The notes under the pieces: model-generated
Databases searched by the model: none
What the model was told of the DNA's origin: nothing
What the model saw: the letters and a program-made list of their open reading frames with translations, nothing else
In this document: positions 24,943 through 33,894 of the stretch, piece after piece
How positions within the stretch are numbered: position 1 is the first letter of the stretch
Layout of the letters: each line of letters begins with the position of its first letter
Assembly (NCBI GenBank): GCA_050261515.1
Contig: JBLNDJ010000006.1
Coordinates: 62,001-126,000 of the forward strand
DNA length: 64,000 nucleotides
Reading direction: 5' to 3'
Origin: JBLNDJ01 sp050261515
GTDB taxonomy: Bacteria; Acidobacteriota; Terriglobia; Bryobacterales; Bryobacteraceae
Made by a program: the position numbers and the translations under genes

Positions 24943-25938
24943 CTACGGGGCGAGCGGCGAGGGCAGCTTCACTTCGCAGCCGCAATCCTCCCCGGCGTTT
25001 TTCGCGGTCTTCTGATACTCGATTTCGTAGTCTATGATGTCGCGCAGATTCGGCCAGGGGATCTGGCCCTCGAGGCGACGGCCGTTGACAAACAGGGTCG
25101 GCGTCGAGCGCACATTCAGCGCCTTGGCTTCTTCGATGCCGCGGTCGATATCGGGTTCGGTCTCGCGCGAATCGAGGCAGCGCGTGAGCTGGATCGCATC
25201 GATCTCCTTGCCCTTGGCGAATTCGAACAGCTTATTGCGGAAGTTCTCGGCCGTGATGGAGGCCTGGTTCTCGTAGACCCAGTCGTGATACTCCCAGAAC
25301 GCCGCGGGGTTCTGGCGGAAGATGCAGCGGCCGGCGATCGAGGCGATTTTGGCCCACTGGTGGATCTGGGTGAGCGGGTAATCCTTGAAGTACAGGCGCA
25401 CCTGTTTGGGATAGCTGCTGATCAGGTTCGCGCGCAGCATCTTCGCCTCTTCCTTGCAAAACGGGCACTGGAAATCGGTGAAGACCACGATGACGACGGG
25501 TGCGCCCGGCGTGCCGAGGCTCGGCTGGAACTGCGTTTTGAGCTTGTCGAGCTCGGGCTTGAACGGGTTCTGTTGAACGTCGAACACCATCGCCTTGACG
25601 ATCTTCCGGCCGTCCTTGCTGATGAGGAACGTCTCGTCCTGGGACGCTTCGCCGGCCTGCGCGTGGACCTTCACTTCATCGAAGCCGGCGAGCTGCGGCG
25701 AGGGCTTCGGGTCGGAGATCGCGACCGTAATGTTCTTGCCCCAGACGAAGATGTGCCGGACGTAGGCTTCGAGCGTCGCCTTGTCGAAGGCGGTCTTGGC
25801 CGCGGGCACGGCGGGGTGCGGCGGGGCGGGCCTGGCGGCGGCGCTTCTCGGGGCCGCGGCCTTCCTGGCCGGCGTCTGGCCCGCCAGGGCCGCCGCCACG
25901 CACACAACCAGTAAGACGATACGTGGAAAAGATCTCAT
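24943..25938 (-). CDS. DsbA-like exported thioredoxin-fold protein
   Basis: 331 residues. Signal peptide (about 1-20), an Ala/Pro-rich linker, a variable domain (about 50-135) and a DsbA-type thioredoxin domain (about 140-315). The domain has the active site CPFC in FTDFQCPFCKEE and the cis-Pro loop STPTLFVNG. Two extra cysteines lie near the C-terminus (EDCGCEV). It is likely a periplasmic disulfide oxidant or reductant. The -10 box TACAAT is 12 nt before the ATG, with no Shine-Dalgarno. Confidence 0.9.
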   Translation of the reverse strand: MRSFPRIVLLVVCVAAALAGQTPARKAAAPRSAAARPAPPHPAVPAAKTAFDKATLEAYVRHIFVWGKNITVAISDPKPSPQLAGFDEVKVHAQAGEASQDETFLISKDGRKIVKAMVFDVQQNPFKPELDKLKTQFQPSLGTPGAPVVIVVFTDFQCPFCKEEAKMLRANLISSYPKQVRLYFKDYPLTQIHQWAKIASIAGRCIFRQNPAAFWEYHDWVYENQASITAENFRNKLFEFAKGKEIDAIQLTRCLDSRETEPDIDRGIEEAKALNVRSTPTLFVNGRRLEGQIPWPNLRDIIDYEIEYQKTAKNAGEDCGCEVKLPSPLAP

Positions 25939-25950
25939 GGCGATGCCGTT

Positions 25951-25956
25951 ATTGTA
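25951..25956 (-). promoter_or_regulatory. Extended -10 promoter of the DsbA-like gene
   Basis: On the minus strand TGATACAAT is a TG-extended -10 element, ending 12 nt before the ATG at 25938. The expected transcript leader is only about 5 nt. No clear -35 is needed for an extended -10. Confidence 0.5.
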
Positions 25957-26019
25957 TCAGCGGAGGGGGCGTGATCGCGGCGGCGAGCGGGCGCCAGCCG
26001 GCCGTTCCGGTGGCCTGGC

Positions 26020-26528
26020 CGGAAGTGCCCCAGCAGGCCGGAGAGTACTTCGTTGCGGTCGCGGAGATCCTTATAGAGCGGATACGAGAAGATGTCGCGA
26101 TTGGCGCCGTTACGAGCCTCGCGGATGTGTAAGAGCACGAGTTCGTGCGGATTCTTCACGGGCAGGGTGCGGAGGATGACAGCGTTGATCAGGGTGAAGA
26201 CTGCTGTGTTGGCGCCGATGCCGAGCGCGAGGGTGAGCACGGCGACGGCGGTGAAGCCCGGATTGGCGCGCAGGGCGCGGAGGGCGTAGTGCAAGTCCTG
26301 GGCGAGATGGTCGAGCCAGACCCAGCCCCAGAATTCGCGGCTGGCTTCGCGGGCGAGGGTGGCGTTGCCGAAGCGGCGGCGGGCGGCGTGGTCCGCCTGC
26401 TCGGGCGTCATGCCGGTGGCGCGGTTATCCTGCGCTTTCATTTCCAGGTGGAAGCGGATTTCGTCTTCGAGGTCCGCTTCGAGGCGTCTTCGCTGGAACA
26501 ACAGTCGCAAACGGTTGAGGGTTCTCAT
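26020..26528 (-). pseudogene. Truncated ADOP permease (5' fragment)
   Basis: About 165 codons match the N-terminus of the neighbouring permease: the prefix domain LEDEIRFHLEMKAQDNRATGMTPEQ, the first membrane helix FTAVAVLTLALGIGANTAVF, and NAVILRTLPV. After VLSGLLGH the homology stops and an unrelated Arg/Pro tail runs to a stop at 25935. The remaining 700 or so residues are absent. Its ATG overlaps the full-length paralogue's TGA (ATGA), so it was once the second gene of a tandem pair. About 280 bp (26155-26440) are nearly identical to 28825-29110. Confidence 0.85.
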
Positions 26529-29206
26529 TCGAATCGCAAGGCCGATGTGGGTTCAATTCGGGTTGCGCGGCGGGCGGGGAGGAAGGCCGCGAGCAGCGAG
26601 ACGGCGGCGAGCAGCGCGACGACCGCGGCGTAGACCGCCGGGTTGTACGGGCTGAGTCCGTAGAGAAGGCTGGCGATGAACCGCGAGGCGCCCCATGCGG
26701 CCGGGAGGCCGATGAACAGGCCTAGCGCGATCATTCCCGCGCTTTCGCGCAGCAGCAGGCGGATCACGTGGGGCGCCGAGGCTCCGAGTGCCATGCGGAT
26801 GCCGATTTCGCGGGTGCGGCGCGCGACGCTGTAGGCGATGACGCCGTAGAGACCGATGGCCGCGAGCAGCAGCGCCACGGCACCGAAGGCCGTCGAGAGC
26901 GAAGCCATCAGGCGCTTGCTCAACAAAGCTTCGGAATTGTTGACCTGGGTTGTGAGCGTGGTTACGTTGTAGACGGGCAGATTGCGGTCGAGCGCGTGAA
27001 TTTCGGCGCGCAAGGCGGCTCCGATGGCGCTCGGGTCCGCGGCGGTCCGGACGGTCAGGATCATGTCGTTCTGGCAGGCGTCGTTACAGCTTTCGTAGCC
27101 GACGCCTTGTGCGAGCGGGGTGTAGATTACAGGCGGGTCTTCGTCTTCGACGCTCTGGTACTTGTGCGTCCGGACCACTCCGACCACTTCCACGGTGTAC
27201 TTCGCGTTGCGGTGCCAGCGGATGCGCTTGCCGAGCGGGTTCAGCCCCGGCCAGAAGCGCTCGGCCAGGTTGCGGGTAACGATGGCGACGGGCGGGGCTC
27301 CGTCGCGGTCGCGCGAGTCGAAGTCGCGGCCGGCCAGCAGGGAGATGCCGAAGGTCTTGAAGAATCCGGGCGTCACCGCATTGAGATTCATGACGAAGCC
27401 GCGGCCGGGATTGGGCTGGTCGGGAACGACATCGGGCCGCCACAGGCTCTGGTCGCTCAGCGGGACGATGGCGCTGAGGCTCGCCGATTCGACGCCGCCG
27501 AGCGCGCGAACGCGATCGAGCAGCCGGCGGTACAGCGCCTGCTCGTTGGCGGCCGAGTAACCGTTCAGGCTTGGATTGAAGGTGGCGAGCACCAGGTTCT
27601 CCGCATTCAGCCCGGTTTCGATGGCGCGGACGTTGCGAAGCGAGCCGATGAACAGTCCCGCGCCGGTCAGCAGCACCACGCACAGAGCGAACTGCACGGC
27701 GACCATCGCGCGGCGGAGGGAGATGCCGCGTCGGCCGTGGGCTGCGGGGGCCGCTTTCAGAGCCGGGGTGGTATCGACGCGCGAGGCTTCGATCGCGGGC
27801 GCGAGGCCGAACAGCAGCGCCGCCGCGGCGACAACGCCCGAGAGAAAGGCGAGCACGCGCCAGTCCGGCGCCGCATCGAGCTTCAGGGCGCCATTGCCGA
27901 TCGCGGAGGTGAAGACCGCCAGCAAGGCCGTCATCGGCCAGGCGGCAAGGGCGCCGCAGACACCGCCGCACACCGCGAGCACGAGGCTTTCGGTGAGGAG
28001 CTGGCGGATGATGCGGCCGCGTCCGGCGCCGATGGCGAGCCGGACCGCAATCTCGCGGCGGCGGGCCGCGCCGCGCGCGACGAGCAGCGCCGCCACATTG
28101 GCGCAGGCGATCAGCAGAACGAGCACCGTGCTCGCACCCAGCACGAGAAGCGGCCGCTGGGCCGTGCGCCGCAGAAAACCCATTCCCTGCGCGCCGGAGA
28201 GCAGCTCGACGCGGCCCGCATCGCGCTTGTCGATGTCCCGCGCGATGCCGTCCACGGTGGACTGGAGCGCGGCCCGGGCCTGGCTCCTGGTGACGCCCGG
28301 CTTCATACGCCCGATGACTTGCAGCCACTGGCTGGGGCGCGAGGCGAGGATGTCGAACTCGTTGCGCTCGAGCGTGCGGTGCATCGTCAGGGGCACGTAG
28401 AGATCCGGGTCCATCCCGGGTTCGGTGCCGAAGAAGTTCCTGTCCGCCACGCCGGCTACGGTGAACGGGATTGCGTTCAACTGCACCGTGCTCCCGACGA
28501 TGGCGGGGTCGCCGCCGAACCGGCCGCGCCAGAGCCTGTAGCTGAGCACGCAGACGGGAACGCGCTCGTCGTCGGGGGTGAGCATACGGCCGATGGCGGG
28601 CCGGACCCCGAGGATGTCGAAATAGTTGGGGGTGACTTCGTGCCCGCTGACGTGATCGGTCACTCCGTCACGGCTAAGCGCGGCCGAGATCGTCCAGCGC
28701 GCGATCAGGCCGGAGAGCACGGTGTTCCGGTCGCGGACGTCGCGGTAGAAGGGGTAGGAGAACTGCGTCCGTTCTTCGTCGTTCGACGGTTTGAGCCGGA
28801 TGAGGATCAATTCCTGCGGATTCGGCACGGGCAGGGTGCGGAGGATGACAGCGTTGATCAGGGTGAAGACTGCTGTGTTGGCGCCGATGCCGAGCGCGAG
28901 GGTGAGCACGGCGACGGCGGTGAAGCCGGGGTTGGCGCGCAGGGCGCGGAGGGCGTAACGGAGATCCTGGGCGAGATGGTCGAGCCAGGCCCAGCCCCAG
29001 AATTCGCGGCTGGCTTCGCGGGCGAGGGTGGCGTTGCCGAAGCGGCGGCGGGCGGCGTGGTCCGCCTGTTCGGGCGTCATCCCGGCGGCGCGGTTATCCT
29101 GCGCTTTCATTTCCAGGTGGAAGCGGATTTCGTCTTCGAGGGCGGCGTCGAGCTCGCGGCGGTGCGCGAGGTTCCGCAGCCTCCTCCAGATTCTGAGCGG
29201 GTGCAT
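26525..29206 (-). CDS. ADOP-type duplicated permease (MacB/FtsX family)
   Basis: 893 residues. A cytoplasmic prefix domain (about 1-75) is followed by two MacB-PCD plus FtsX units: a first membrane helix at about 85-110, a large periplasmic domain, three helices around 370-480, then a second periplasmic domain and three C-terminal helices (VALLLAAIGLYGVIAYSV, IRMALGASAPHVIRLLL). Such duplicated orphan permeases without an ATPase partner and with a PadR regulator upstream are typical of Acidobacteria. No ATPase gene is nearby. The start is 3 bp after the padR stop. Confidence 0.92.
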   Translation of the reverse strand: MHPLRIWRRLRNLAHRRELDAALEDEIRFHLEMKAQDNRAAGMTPEQADHAARRRFGNATLAREASREFWGWAWLDHLAQDLRYALRALRANPGFTAVAVLTLALGIGANTAVFTLINAVILRTLPVPNPQELILIRLKPSNDEERTQFSYPFYRDVRDRNTVLSGLIARWTISAALSRDGVTDHVSGHEVTPNYFDILGVRPAIGRMLTPDDERVPVCVLSYRLWRGRFGGDPAIVGSTVQLNAIPFTVAGVADRNFFGTEPGMDPDLYVPLTMHRTLERNEFDILASRPSQWLQVIGRMKPGVTRSQARAALQSTVDGIARDIDKRDAGRVELLSGAQGMGFLRRTAQRPLLVLGASTVLVLLIACANVAALLVARGAARRREIAVRLAIGAGRGRIIRQLLTESLVLAVCGGVCGALAAWPMTALLAVFTSAIGNGALKLDAAPDWRVLAFLSGVVAAAALLFGLAPAIEASRVDTTPALKAAPAAHGRRGISLRRAMVAVQFALCVVLLTGAGLFIGSLRNVRAIETGLNAENLVLATFNPSLNGYSAANEQALYRRLLDRVRALGGVESASLSAIVPLSDQSLWRPDVVPDQPNPGRGFVMNLNAVTPGFFKTFGISLLAGRDFDSRDRDGAPPVAIVTRNLAERFWPGLNPLGKRIRWHRNAKYTVEVVGVVRTHKYQSVEDEDPPVIYTPLAQGVGYESCNDACQNDMILTVRTAADPSAIGAALRAEIHALDRNLPVYNVTTLTTQVNNSEALLSKRLMASLSTAFGAVALLLAAIGLYGVIAYSVARRTREIGIRMALGASAPHVIRLLLRESAGMIALGLFIGLPAAWGASRFIASLLYGLSPYNPAVYAAVVALLAAVSLLAAFLPARRATRIEPTSALRFE

Positions 29207-29209
29207 GGG

Positions 29210-29548
29210 TCAGGCCTCCTGCATCACGCGCGCGATGGCGCCGATGACGCGGTCGAAGTTTTCGCTTTCGGCCGCGAGTTGCTTCCGGCCGGCGGCGGTC
29301 AGGCGGTAGAAGCGCGCGCGGCGGTTGTTTTCCGAAACGCCCCATTCGGCCGCGACCCAGCCGTTGACCAGGAGCCGCTGGAGGGCGGGGTAGAGCGAGC
29401 CCTCGCCGACTTGCAGGACGTTCTCCGAGATCTGCTGGATGCGCTGGGCGACGCCGTAGCCGTGCATGGCACCGCGGGTGAGGGTTTTGAGAATGAGCAT
29501 GTCGAGCGTGCCCGGCATGAGGTCCGTGGTCTGATCCGTTCTTCCCAT
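29210..29548 (-). CDS. PadR-family transcriptional regulator
   Basis: 112 residues of the short PadR type: a winged-helix DNA-binding domain (MPGTLDMLILKTLTRGAMHGYGVAQRI, GSLYPALQRLLVNGWV) plus a C-terminal dimerisation helix. It presumably represses itself and the downstream permease genes. The start MGRTDQTT at 29548 is chosen because the ATG lies inside the near operator and 14 nt after the -10. An ATG 33 nt further upstream would lie within the promoter. Confidence 0.92.
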   Translation of the reverse strand: MGRTDQTTDLMPGTLDMLILKTLTRGAMHGYGVAQRIQQISENVLQVGEGSLYPALQRLLVNGWVAAEWGVSENNRRARFYRLTAAGRKQLAAESENFDRVIGAIARVMQEA

Positions 29549-29598
29549 CGATTGTCGATGTAAGTATACGGCGTCTCCCATCGACTGTCAATGGGAGA
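29546..29598 (-). promoter_or_regulatory. padR/ADOP promoter with two palindromic operators
   Basis: On the minus strand there is a perfect -35 TTGACA (29591-29586), a 17-nt spacer and -10 TATACT (29568-29563). A palindrome CATCGA-TTG-TCGATG (29546-29560) covers the region from the transcription start to the ATG. A second, 25-bp palindrome with one mismatch (29574-29598, core CCCATCGA-CTG-TCAATGGG) overlaps the -35. Both share the CATCGA half-site, the layout expected for PadR autorepression. Confidence 0.8.
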
Positions 29599-29846
29599 GC
29601 GAGGCGTACTGGGAGACAAGATTCAGGACAAAGAAGACTGAGAATTCCGATAAGCGTTGGGCACGCGGCGGATGCCAATAGGACTCTTAGACCAAATTCC
29701 TCACCCCTCCTGAGGGGTTGAGCAACCCTAGTTCGAGTAGGGTCATGGTACGTTGGCGGGTAGGAATGGCCGTAAATTAAAAAGTTTTTAATTGCGTCGT
29801 ACGTTGACTCAGTACCAGTAGGAGGCCTAGAATCAACCAGATCCAC
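29599..29846. promoter_or_regulatory. Regulatory gap upstream of the NarL-type regulator
   Basis: No gene. 29703-29718: ACCCCT-CCTG-AGGGGT. 29725-29743: ACCCTA-N7-TAGGGT. 29775-29793: AATTAAAAA-G-TTTTTAATT, perfect 9-bp arms. 29804-29809 TTGACT, an 18-nt spacer and 29828-29833 TAGAAT form a good promoter ending 13 nt before the ATG at 29847. The ACCC-type pair and the A/T palindrome are candidate protein-binding sites; the A/T one sits just upstream of the -35. 29599-29700 shows nothing I recognise. Confidence 0.6.
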
Positions 29847-30575
29847 ATGGTCGACGAACCTTCCACCCTCCAGTACGAGGCGTCGCGTACTAGTGCTCCA
29901 CGCCCCGGAAGTATACGGCTCGTCATCGCTGACGACCATCCGATCTTTCGCGACGGTCTTCGCAAGCTGCTCAGCCTCGAAGACGACTTCGACGTCGTTG
30001 GAGAAGCGCGAGACGGAAACGATGTGCTCGAAATCGTGCGCCAGGCAGAGCCCGATGTTCTGCTGCTGGACTTGCGGATGCCGGGCATGGATGGCCTTTC
30101 GGTACTACAAAACTTGAAGAGCTCCGGGAGCCGGACGAAGGTCATTATTCTGACGGCGTCGGAAGACAAGAACGAATTCGTGCAGGCGATGAAGCTCGGC
30201 TGCTCGGGGATCGTGCTGAAACAGACGGCGACCGAGCTGCTGTACAAGAGCATCCGGAAGGTACACGCCGGAGAGATCTGGCTGGATTCGCACACGACGG
30301 CGGCGGTGATGCGGCAGTTCGCTTCGCCGGGACGGATTTCGAGCTCCGACCGCAAGGGCCGGGAGCGCAGCCCGCTGAGCCAGCGCGAGCGGGAGATCGT
30401 GGCGCTGGTGGCGCAGGGCTTCAAGAACAAAGAGATCGCCGAGAAGATATTCATCAGCGAGCAGACGGTCAAGAATCACCTACATAACATCTTCGACAAG
30501 CTGGGGGTTTCGGACCGGCTCGAGCTTGCTTTGTACGCCATCCACAAGGGCTTCCATAGCGACGTGGAAGTTTAG
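29847..30575 (+). CDS. NarL/FixJ-family response regulator
   Basis: 242 residues. An N-terminal extension of 22 residues, a receiver domain with VIADDHPIFRD, the phospho-acceptor Asp in LLLDLRMPGMDG and Lys in VLKQTA, then a LuxR-type helix-turn-helix (LSQREREIVALVAQGFKNKEIAEKIF, TVKNHLHNIFDKLGV). It binds DNA as a dimer on phosphorylation. No histidine kinase is adjacent, so its partner is elsewhere. The promoter lies very close to the start codon. Confidence 0.93.
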   Translation: MVDEPSTLQYEASRTSAPRPGSIRLVIADDHPIFRDGLRKLLSLEDDFDVVGEARDGNDVLEIVRQAEPDVLLLDLRMPGMDGLSVLQNLKSSGSRTKVIILTASEDKNEFVQAMKLGCSGIVLKQTATELLYKSIRKVHAGEIWLDSHTTAAVMRQFASPGRISSSDRKGRERSPLSQREREIVALVAQGFKNKEIAEKIFISEQTVKNHLHNIFDKLGVSDRLELALYAIHKGFHSDVEV

Positions 30576-30578
30576 AAC

Positions 30579-30645
30579 AGAAGCCAGAAGTCAGAAGCCG
30601 GAAGTCAGAAGGCGGAGGATGCTCCTTCTGGCCTCTGGCTTCTTG
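30579..30645. repeat. Small AGAAGCC heptamer foldback
   Basis: Five heptamers (AGAAGCC, AGAAGTC, AGAAGCC, GGAAGTC, AGAAGGC) from 30579 are followed by the inverted stretch CTTCTGGCCTCTGGCTTCTT. It is the same family as the foldback at 7412-7715. It begins 4 nt after the regulator stop and is followed by CTTTTG, so it could act as a terminator. Confidence 0.8.
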
Positions 30646-30670
30646 TGCCTTTTGCTACCATGACCTCGAT

Positions 30671-31690
30671 ATGAAAATCGCGGTTCTTGGCCTTGGGTTC
30701 ATGGGTAGCACGCACCTGAAGGCCTACAAGAAAATTCCTCAAGTCGAGCTGGCGGCAGTGGCCAGCGATATCCCGCAGGCGCTCACGGGCGATCTGAGCC
30801 ACATACAGGGCAATATTGGCGGGCCCGGCGAGAAGATGGATTTTTCCGGGCTGGGGCGGTATGCCGATCCGTTCGAGGCGATCAAGCATCCCGGCGTCGA
30901 GGCCGTGGACATTTGCCTTCCGACGAACCTGCATGCTCCGGTGGCGATTGCGGCGTTGCGCGCGGGCAAGCATGTGCTGGTCGAAAAGCCGATGGCGCTC
31001 ACGGCCGCCGATTGCGATGCGGTGCTCGCGGCGGCGAAGGACAGCGGGCGCGTGCTGATGTCGGCGCAGGTGTGCCGGTTCCTTCCTGCTTATGCCGCGA
31101 CGGCTCGCATGGTGAAATCGGGCGAACTGGGGCAAGTGCGGTCGGCGATCCTCCGCCGGCGATGCGCGGCGCCTCCATGGAGCGTGTGGCTCGATAAGAA
31201 AGACATGAGCGGCGGGGGCGTGTTCGACCTGCTGATTCACGACATCGATTTCTGCATACACCTGTTCGGGCTGCCCGAGGCCGTGTCGGCGGTGGGGTAT
31301 GAGAATCTCAAAGCCGGGATCGACTGGGTGACGGCGGAGCTGTTCTATCCCGAGATCGGCGGCGTGGTCGTTTCGGGCGGCTGGCACCATCCGAAGGCGT
31401 TCCCGTTTTCGATGGAGTACAGCGTGCTGGGGGATTGCGGCACGGTGGAGTTCAGTTCGGCCGCGGGCGAACCGCCTACCTTGTATAGCTCGGCCGGCGA
31501 GAAGAAGCCGCTCGAGGTGGGCGATGCCGATGGGTATCAGGCCGAGATCGAGTATTTCGTGGACTGCTGCGTGAACGGCAAGCGGCCCGAGTTCTGCCCG
31601 CCGGAGGAATCCGCCGCGGCGGTGAAGCTGGCGCGGCTGATCGACGAGGGCAGGAACAAAAAGGGAGAGAAGATCGAATGCAGCCTTTGA
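30671..31690 (+). CDS. Gfo/Idh/MocA-family oxidoreductase
   Basis: 339 residues. N-terminal Rossmann domain with VLGLGFMGSTHLKAY and the EKPMALT motif (Lys of the catalytic region), then the alpha/beta C-terminal domain with a conserved His region (LLIHDIDFCIHLFG). These enzymes oxidise sugars, inositols or amino-sugar derivatives with NAD(P). No signal peptide, so cytoplasmic. The stop overlaps the next TIM-barrel gene by 13 nt, indicating a shared sugar pathway. Confidence 0.9.
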   Translation: MKIAVLGLGFMGSTHLKAYKKIPQVELAAVASDIPQALTGDLSHIQGNIGGPGEKMDFSGLGRYADPFEAIKHPGVEAVDICLPTNLHAPVAIAALRAGKHVLVEKPMALTAADCDAVLAAAKDSGRVLMSAQVCRFLPAYAATARMVKSGELGQVRSAILRRRCAAPPWSVWLDKKDMSGGGVFDLLIHDIDFCIHLFGLPEAVSAVGYENLKAGIDWVTAELFYPEIGGVVVSGGWHHPKAFPFSMEYSVLGDCGTVEFSSAAGEPPTLYSSAGEKKPLEVGDADGYQAEIEYFVDCCVNGKRPEFCPPEESAAAVKLARLIDEGRNKKGEKIECSL

Positions 31691-32523
31691 GAGCGCTGGA
31701 AATCGGAGTGATGTTCTGGGCCGGGTGCGACCCGGTGGAGACGGTTCGCGAGGTGAAGTCGCTCGGGAACGTGCGGTGCGGGCAGTTGGCCGTGCCGGGC
31801 GATTTGAGCCTGGACGCGGCGACGACGGCGGCGTGGAAGCGGGCGCTGGCGGAGGAGGAATTCCGCGTCAATACGGTGTTCGCGGCCTACACGGGCGAGA
31901 GCTACGCGGATATGGCGGCAGTAAAGAACACCGTGGGCTTCATTCCGAAGGCGACGCGGGCGGCGCGCGAACAGCGCACGTACGAAGTGAGCGATTTCGC
32001 GGCGGCGATCGGGGCTCCGAGCATTGCTACGCACATCGGGTTCGTTCCGGAGGATGAGTCGGACCCGAACTACACCGAAGTGCGGGACCTGGTGCGGCGC
32101 GTGTGCGACGATGCCGCCGAGTGGAACCAGACGTTCGCGCTCGAGACCGGGCAGGAGCCTGCGAAGGTGCTGCTGCGGTTCATACAGGACGTGGACCGGC
32201 CGAATCTGCGGATCAACTTCGATCCGGCGAACCTGATTCTGTACGGGACGGGCGATCCGATCGAGGCGCTCGATGTGCTGGGGCCGCTGGTGCTTTCGGT
32301 GCATGCGAAGGACGGGAACTGGCCGTCGAAGGACACGCCGGGCGCGCTCGGGGCCGAGCAGCCGCTGGGTAAGGGCGCGGTCGGGATCGAGCGGTTTGTG
32401 GCGAAGCTGAAGCAGATCGGGTATCAGGGCACTCTCAACGTCGAGCGCGAGACGGAGGACCAGGAGCAGCGGCTGAAGGACATACGGAACGGCATCGCGC
32501 TGCTCGAGCGGGTGCGGGGGTAA
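31678..32523 (+). CDS. Xylose-isomerase-like TIM-barrel protein
   Basis: 281 residues of the AP-endonuclease-2/sugar-phosphate isomerase fold. Metal-site residues are plausible in ALETGQEP, NFDPANL, HAKDG and NVERETED. It likely isomerises or epimerises a sugar together with the overlapping Gfo/Idh/MocA enzyme. No signal peptide, unlike the related proteins at 48128 and 50137. It directly abuts rmuC. Confidence 0.85.
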   Translation: MQPLRALEIGVMFWAGCDPVETVREVKSLGNVRCGQLAVPGDLSLDAATTAAWKRALAEEEFRVNTVFAAYTGESYADMAAVKNTVGFIPKATRAAREQRTYEVSDFAAAIGAPSIATHIGFVPEDESDPNYTEVRDLVRRVCDDAAEWNQTFALETGQEPAKVLLRFIQDVDRPNLRINFDPANLILYGTGDPIEALDVLGPLVLSVHAKDGNWPSKDTPGALGAEQPLGKGAVGIERFVAKLKQIGYQGTLNVERETEDQEQRLKDIRNGIALLERVRG

Positions 32524-33864
32524 ATGGAAGCGCTGGTGATGTTGCTTGCCGGCGCGGCGGCCGGAGCGGGGGCGGCGTGGCTGTACTTCCGCTCCGAGCG
32601 CGCGGTGGCGGCCGAGCGGCTTGCGGCGCGCGAACGCGAGGTGGAGGAGCGCGACGCCGCGATTCGGGAAGCCAAGGGGTCGATTGCGGAGCTTCAGATC
32701 GAGGGCGCCGCGCTGAAGGTGCGCGAGGCGGAGCTGAACGCGGCGCTAGCCGAGGAGCGCAGGAGCGCGCAGGAAAAGCTCGCTCTGCTCGAGGAAGCAC
32801 GGCAGAAGCTGTCGGATGCGTTCCAGGCGCTGTCGGGCGAGGCGCTCAAGAGCAACAACCAGGCGTTTCTCGCGCTGGCGCAGGCGGTGCTCGAGAAGCA
32901 TCATGCGCAGGCCGCGGGGGACCTGGGGCAGCTCGTCAAACCGATTACGGAATCGCTGGGCAAGGTGGACCGGCAAATCCAGGAGATGGAAAAAGCGCGC
33001 GTGGGCGCGTATGCCGGGCTGTCGGAGCAGGTCAAGATGATGTCCGAGGCGCAGATCCGGCTGCAATCGGAGACGGCAAACCTGGTGACTGCGCTGCGGG
33101 CGCCGAAGGTGCGCGGGCGGTGGGGCGAGATTCAGTTGCAGCGCGTGGTAGAGCTGGCCGGGATGCTCGAGCGCTGCGATTTCGCGCAGCAGGAATCGGT
33201 GACGACCGGGGACGGGCGGCTGCGGCCGGACCTGATCGTCCACCTGCCGCGGGGCAAGCGGATCGTGGTCGATTCCAAGGTTCCGCTCAAGGCGTATCTG
33301 GAGGCGCTCGAGGCGCAGGACGAGGAGACGAAGCTTGCGAAGCTCGGCGAGCATACGGCTCAGGTGCGGGCGCATGTTTTGAATCTGGCGAGCAAGAGTT
33401 ATTGGGAGCAGTTCCAGCCTTCGCCGGAGTTCGTCGTGATGTTCTTGCCGGGCGAGCCGTTTTTCAGCGCGGCGCTCGAGCAGGACCCGGGACTGATCGA
33501 GATGGGCGTCGAGCAGCGGGTGATCATGGCGACTCCGACGACGTTGATCGCTCTGCTGAAGGCCGTTTCCTACGGGTGGCGGCAGGAGAACCTGGCGGAG
33601 AACGCGCAGCGGATCGCGGACCTGGGGAAGGAACTGTATGCGCGGCTGTGTACGGTGGGCGGGCACTTCGAGGAGATGCGGAAGGGGCTCGAAAGGGCCG
33701 TGAGCGGGTATAACGGCGCGGTGGCGTCGATGGAATCGCGCGTGATGGTGAGCGCGCGGAAGTTCCGGGAGCTCGAGGCGGCGCCTCCGCAGGAACTGGA
33801 GCCGCTCGAGGCGGTGGAGCGGGCTCCGCGATCGCTGGACAGCGAGGTGCTCAGCGGCCGGTAG
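32524..33864 (+). CDS. rmuC: RmuC-family DNA recombination protein
   Basis: 446 residues. One N-terminal membrane helix, a long coiled coil (about 30-150), then the RmuC nuclease-like domain (RGRWGEIQLQRVVELAGM, VVDSKVPLKAYLEAL, VVMFLPGEPFFSAAL). RmuC proteins suppress inversions at short inverted repeats in E. coli, which is notable in a genome carrying many foldbacks. The ATG follows the previous stop with no gap. Confidence 0.93.
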   Translation: MEALVMLLAGAAAGAGAAWLYFRSERAVAAERLAAREREVEERDAAIREAKGSIAELQIEGAALKVREAELNAALAEERRSAQEKLALLEEARQKLSDAFQALSGEALKSNNQAFLALAQAVLEKHHAQAAGDLGQLVKPITESLGKVDRQIQEMEKARVGAYAGLSEQVKMMSEAQIRLQSETANLVTALRAPKVRGRWGEIQLQRVVELAGMLERCDFAQQESVTTGDGRLRPDLIVHLPRGKRIVVDSKVPLKAYLEALEAQDEETKLAKLGEHTAQVRAHVLNLASKSYWEQFQPSPEFVVMFLPGEPFFSAALEQDPGLIEMGVEQRVIMATPTTLIALLKAVSYGWRQENLAENAQRIADLGKELYARLCTVGGHFEEMRKGLERAVSGYNGAVASMESRVMVSARKFRELEAAPPQELEPLEAVERAPRSLDSEVLSGR

Positions 33865-33894
33865 AAATCGGGAATTGAGTATACTGTCCCGGGT

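Noticed and set aside
26768..29563. A 931-codon open frame opposite the ADOP permease
   Set aside because: Antisense shadow of the permease and padR genes; composition and lack of motifs match other shadows in this GC-rich window.
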